In this document: positions 63,045 to 64,000 of the stretch, piece by piece
How the letters are laid out: each line of letters opens with the position of its first letter
How positions within the stretch are numbered: the first letter of the stretch is position 1
Assembly (NCBI GenBank): GCA_016721005.1
Contig: JADKJM010000016.1
Span: 124,001-188,000 of the forward strand
DNA length: 64,000 bases
Direction: 5' to 3'
Origin: Flavobacteriales bacterium
GTDB lineage: Bacteria > Bacteroidota > Bacteroidia > Flavobacteriales_F > PHOS-HE28
Notes under the pieces: model-generated
Seen by the model: the letters and a program-made list of their open reading frames with translations, nothing else
Databases searched by the model: none
Told to the model about the DNA's origin: nothing
Position numbers and translations under genes: made by a program

Positions 63045-63347
63045 TCAACGTTGCGGCTGTTTGAAGCGACCACCGAGGATGAGGTAGATACCCGCGCACA
63101 CCAGCGCTATGGTGAGCACGCTTTGGATGAACTGGCCGCGCATGGCGGCATCGCCGCCGGAAACGAATTGCGCCAAGAGCAACAGGCCACCTATGGAAGC
63201 TGCTATGATGCGGCCCCTGCGACCGAATGCCATGGCGGCGATACCCGCGACCAAGGCGATGGTGATGAACGCGGGACTGAACACGCCCAAGAGGTACAGG
63301 CGCACACTGAGGACGACGAGCGAGAGGATGGTGAGGAAGCGGAGCAT
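63045..63347 (-). CDS. small membrane protein of the AAA+ cluster
   Basis: A 100-residue protein starting at 63347 (MLRFLTILSLVVLSVRLYLL); three to four hydrophobic segments (LRFLTILSLVVLSV, AFITIALVAGIAAMAF, IIAASIGGLLLLAQF, VLTIALVCAGIYLIL) and a short basic tail. No family recognised. The size and helix count resemble TrbC/VirB2-like or holin-like proteins, but no decisive motif is visible. Confidence 0.65.
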   Translation of the reverse strand: MLRFLTILSLVVLSVRLYLLGVFSPAFITIALVAGIAAMAFGRRGRIIAASIGGLLLLAQFVSGGDAAMRGQFIQSVLTIALVCAGIYLILGGRFKQPQR

Positions 63348-63380
63348 TGTGGCGGGTTGGGCCACAACGTTCCGGAGGCT

Positions 63381-63397
63381 CCGGTTTTCCGGGGTTG
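63381..63397 (-). repeat. GGAAAACC leader repeat D (short)
   Basis: Minus-strand sense CAACCCCGGAAAACCGG; shares only the core with copies A-C. It lies 34 nt before the start of the 100-residue membrane-protein gene. Confidence 0.5.
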
Positions 63398-63408
63398 TAG
63401 ATGTAGGA

Positions 63409-63648
63409 CTATCCCTTCTCCTGCTTTATCCCGCCCACATACACGGTGTGGCCTGCCAATGGACCCTCCACGCCTTGCGCAGAGAACAGCACGAGGTCGG
63501 GCTTGCGATCGATCCACAGATGGACGGTGGCGCTGCGGCCTTCTGTCAATGTCACTTCGCCTTCCATCACCCCTTGCAGGAACAACTCTTCCGCGCGGGC
63601 GAAGACGCGGGCCTTGAATTCATTGCTGTAGGTGACCTCGATGCTCAT
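63409..63648 (-). CDS. small soluble protein, unrecognised
   Basis: A 79-residue protein starting at 63648 (MSIEVTYSNEFKARVFARAE), predicted mostly beta with one helix (ARVFARAEELFLQG) and the segment RSATVHLWIDRKPDLVLFSA. It starts 13 nt after the TraR/DksA-like stop. No family recognised. Confidence 0.6.
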   Translation of the reverse strand: MSIEVTYSNEFKARVFARAEELFLQGVMEGEVTLTEGRSATVHLWIDRKPDLVLFSAQGVEGPLAGHTVYVGGIKQEKG

Positions 63649-63661
63649 GACAGTGGTTTGT

Positions 63662-63988
63662 TCAGCGTGCGTGTGCTGGCCGCCGATCCTCTTCCTGGCC
63701 ACACGTTGCGCATTGCACGGCCGCAGGCACCAGGAGCAGACGGGCATTGGCTATCTCGCCTCCGCACCGGTCGCAACGACCATAGCTGCCTTCGGCGATC
63801 TTGGCGAGTGCGCGATGAAGGAAAGCGGACACCGTGTTGATCTTGTAGTGCTGGTAAGGCGACAGATCGCCAAGTTCGGCGAGTTGCTCGCGTGCTGTCC
63901 CCGGGTTGTTGTAGCGCTCCAATCGTTCCACGATGCGCGCGCGTTGTGCGGACACGAATGCGACCCATTCAGGTGTACCCCTTGGCAC
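63662..63988 (-). CDS. TraR/DksA-type C4 zinc-finger protein
   Basis: A 108-residue protein, possibly starting at GTG 63988, though the frame is open to the window edge and the start may lie outside. The N-terminal part is helical (VAFVSAQRARIVERLERYNN) and the C-terminus holds the four-Cys finger CDRCGGEIANARLLLVPAAV...CATC, as in DksA/TraR-family regulators that bind RNA polymerase. TraR-type versions are frequent in plasmids, phages and integrative elements. It is the first readable gene of the minus-strand cluster. Confidence 0.75.
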   Translation of the reverse strand: MPRGTPEWVAFVSAQRARIVERLERYNNPGTAREQLAELGDLSPYQHYKINTVSAFLHRALAKIAEGSYGRCDRCGGEIANARLLLVPAAVQCATCGQEEDRRPAHAR

Positions 63989-64000
63989 ATCGGTGGCCCC

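Noticed and set aside
1..64000. tRNA, rRNA or replication origin
   Set aside because: No cloverleaf, rRNA segment or dnaA-box cluster was recognised on reading both strands; a covariance search (tRNAscan, Infernal) would be decisive.

Overview
The window looks like a chromosomal segment of a GC-rich Bacteroidota (most likely Flavobacteriales) genome. Evidence: secreted proteins ending in type IX secretion (T9SS) sorting domains, a gliding-motility-type giant repeat protein, TonB-dependent receptors, a DUF5689 lipoprotein, no obvious Shine-Dalgarno sequences, and TAnnTTTG-like -7 boxes just upstream of many starts. No rRNA or tRNA gene was recognised.

Layout. 1-5983 (minus): 5' part of a giant surface protein with about 20 Ig-like repeats, broken by three indels near its left end and running off the window. 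6242-11432 (plus): TonB receptor, DUF5689 lipoprotein and T9SS protein, followed by a decayed IS630-type element (11432-12541) inserted at the last stop codon, then a RelE/ParE-type toxin-antitoxin pair and an endonuclease/exonuclease/phosphatase lipoprotein. 14.2-21.5 kb: PnuC-type transporter, lycopene-cyclase-domain protein, T9SS propeller protein, NadR-like kinase, a tandem 302-bp repeat, and a TPP riboswitch in front of a second TonB receptor. 21.8-26.1 kb: a thrombospondin-type-3/T9SS protein. 26.1-27.4 kb: terminators, a 21-bp tandem array and a MITE-like hairpin element. 27.4-37.7 kb: mostly housekeeping genes (DCC protein, ABC exporter, Ppx/GppA, YitT, NtrC-like regulator, class III aminotransferase, methyltransferase).

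37.7-49 kb is an accessory zone of small toxin-antitoxin modules, GIY-YIG and DinD-like genes, several broken genes (vapC, DUF2200, dinD, an aldehyde dehydrogenase), and short repeats that bracket the inserted genes. 48.9-56.9 kb is a defence island: a complete Wadjet-type SMC anti-plasmid system (jetABCD) followed by an Xre/RES toxin-antitoxin pair.

56.9-64 kb (minus) is a compact run of about ten genes, read from the right edge: TraR/DksA-type zinc finger, small soluble protein, membrane protein, lipoprotein, multi-pass membrane protein, membrane-anchored protein, AAA+ ATPase, DegT-like PLP enzyme and two 55-residue proteins. A recurrent GGAAAACC leader sequence lies between several of them. 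No described system that I recognise has this composition; it is the best candidate here for an undescribed one.
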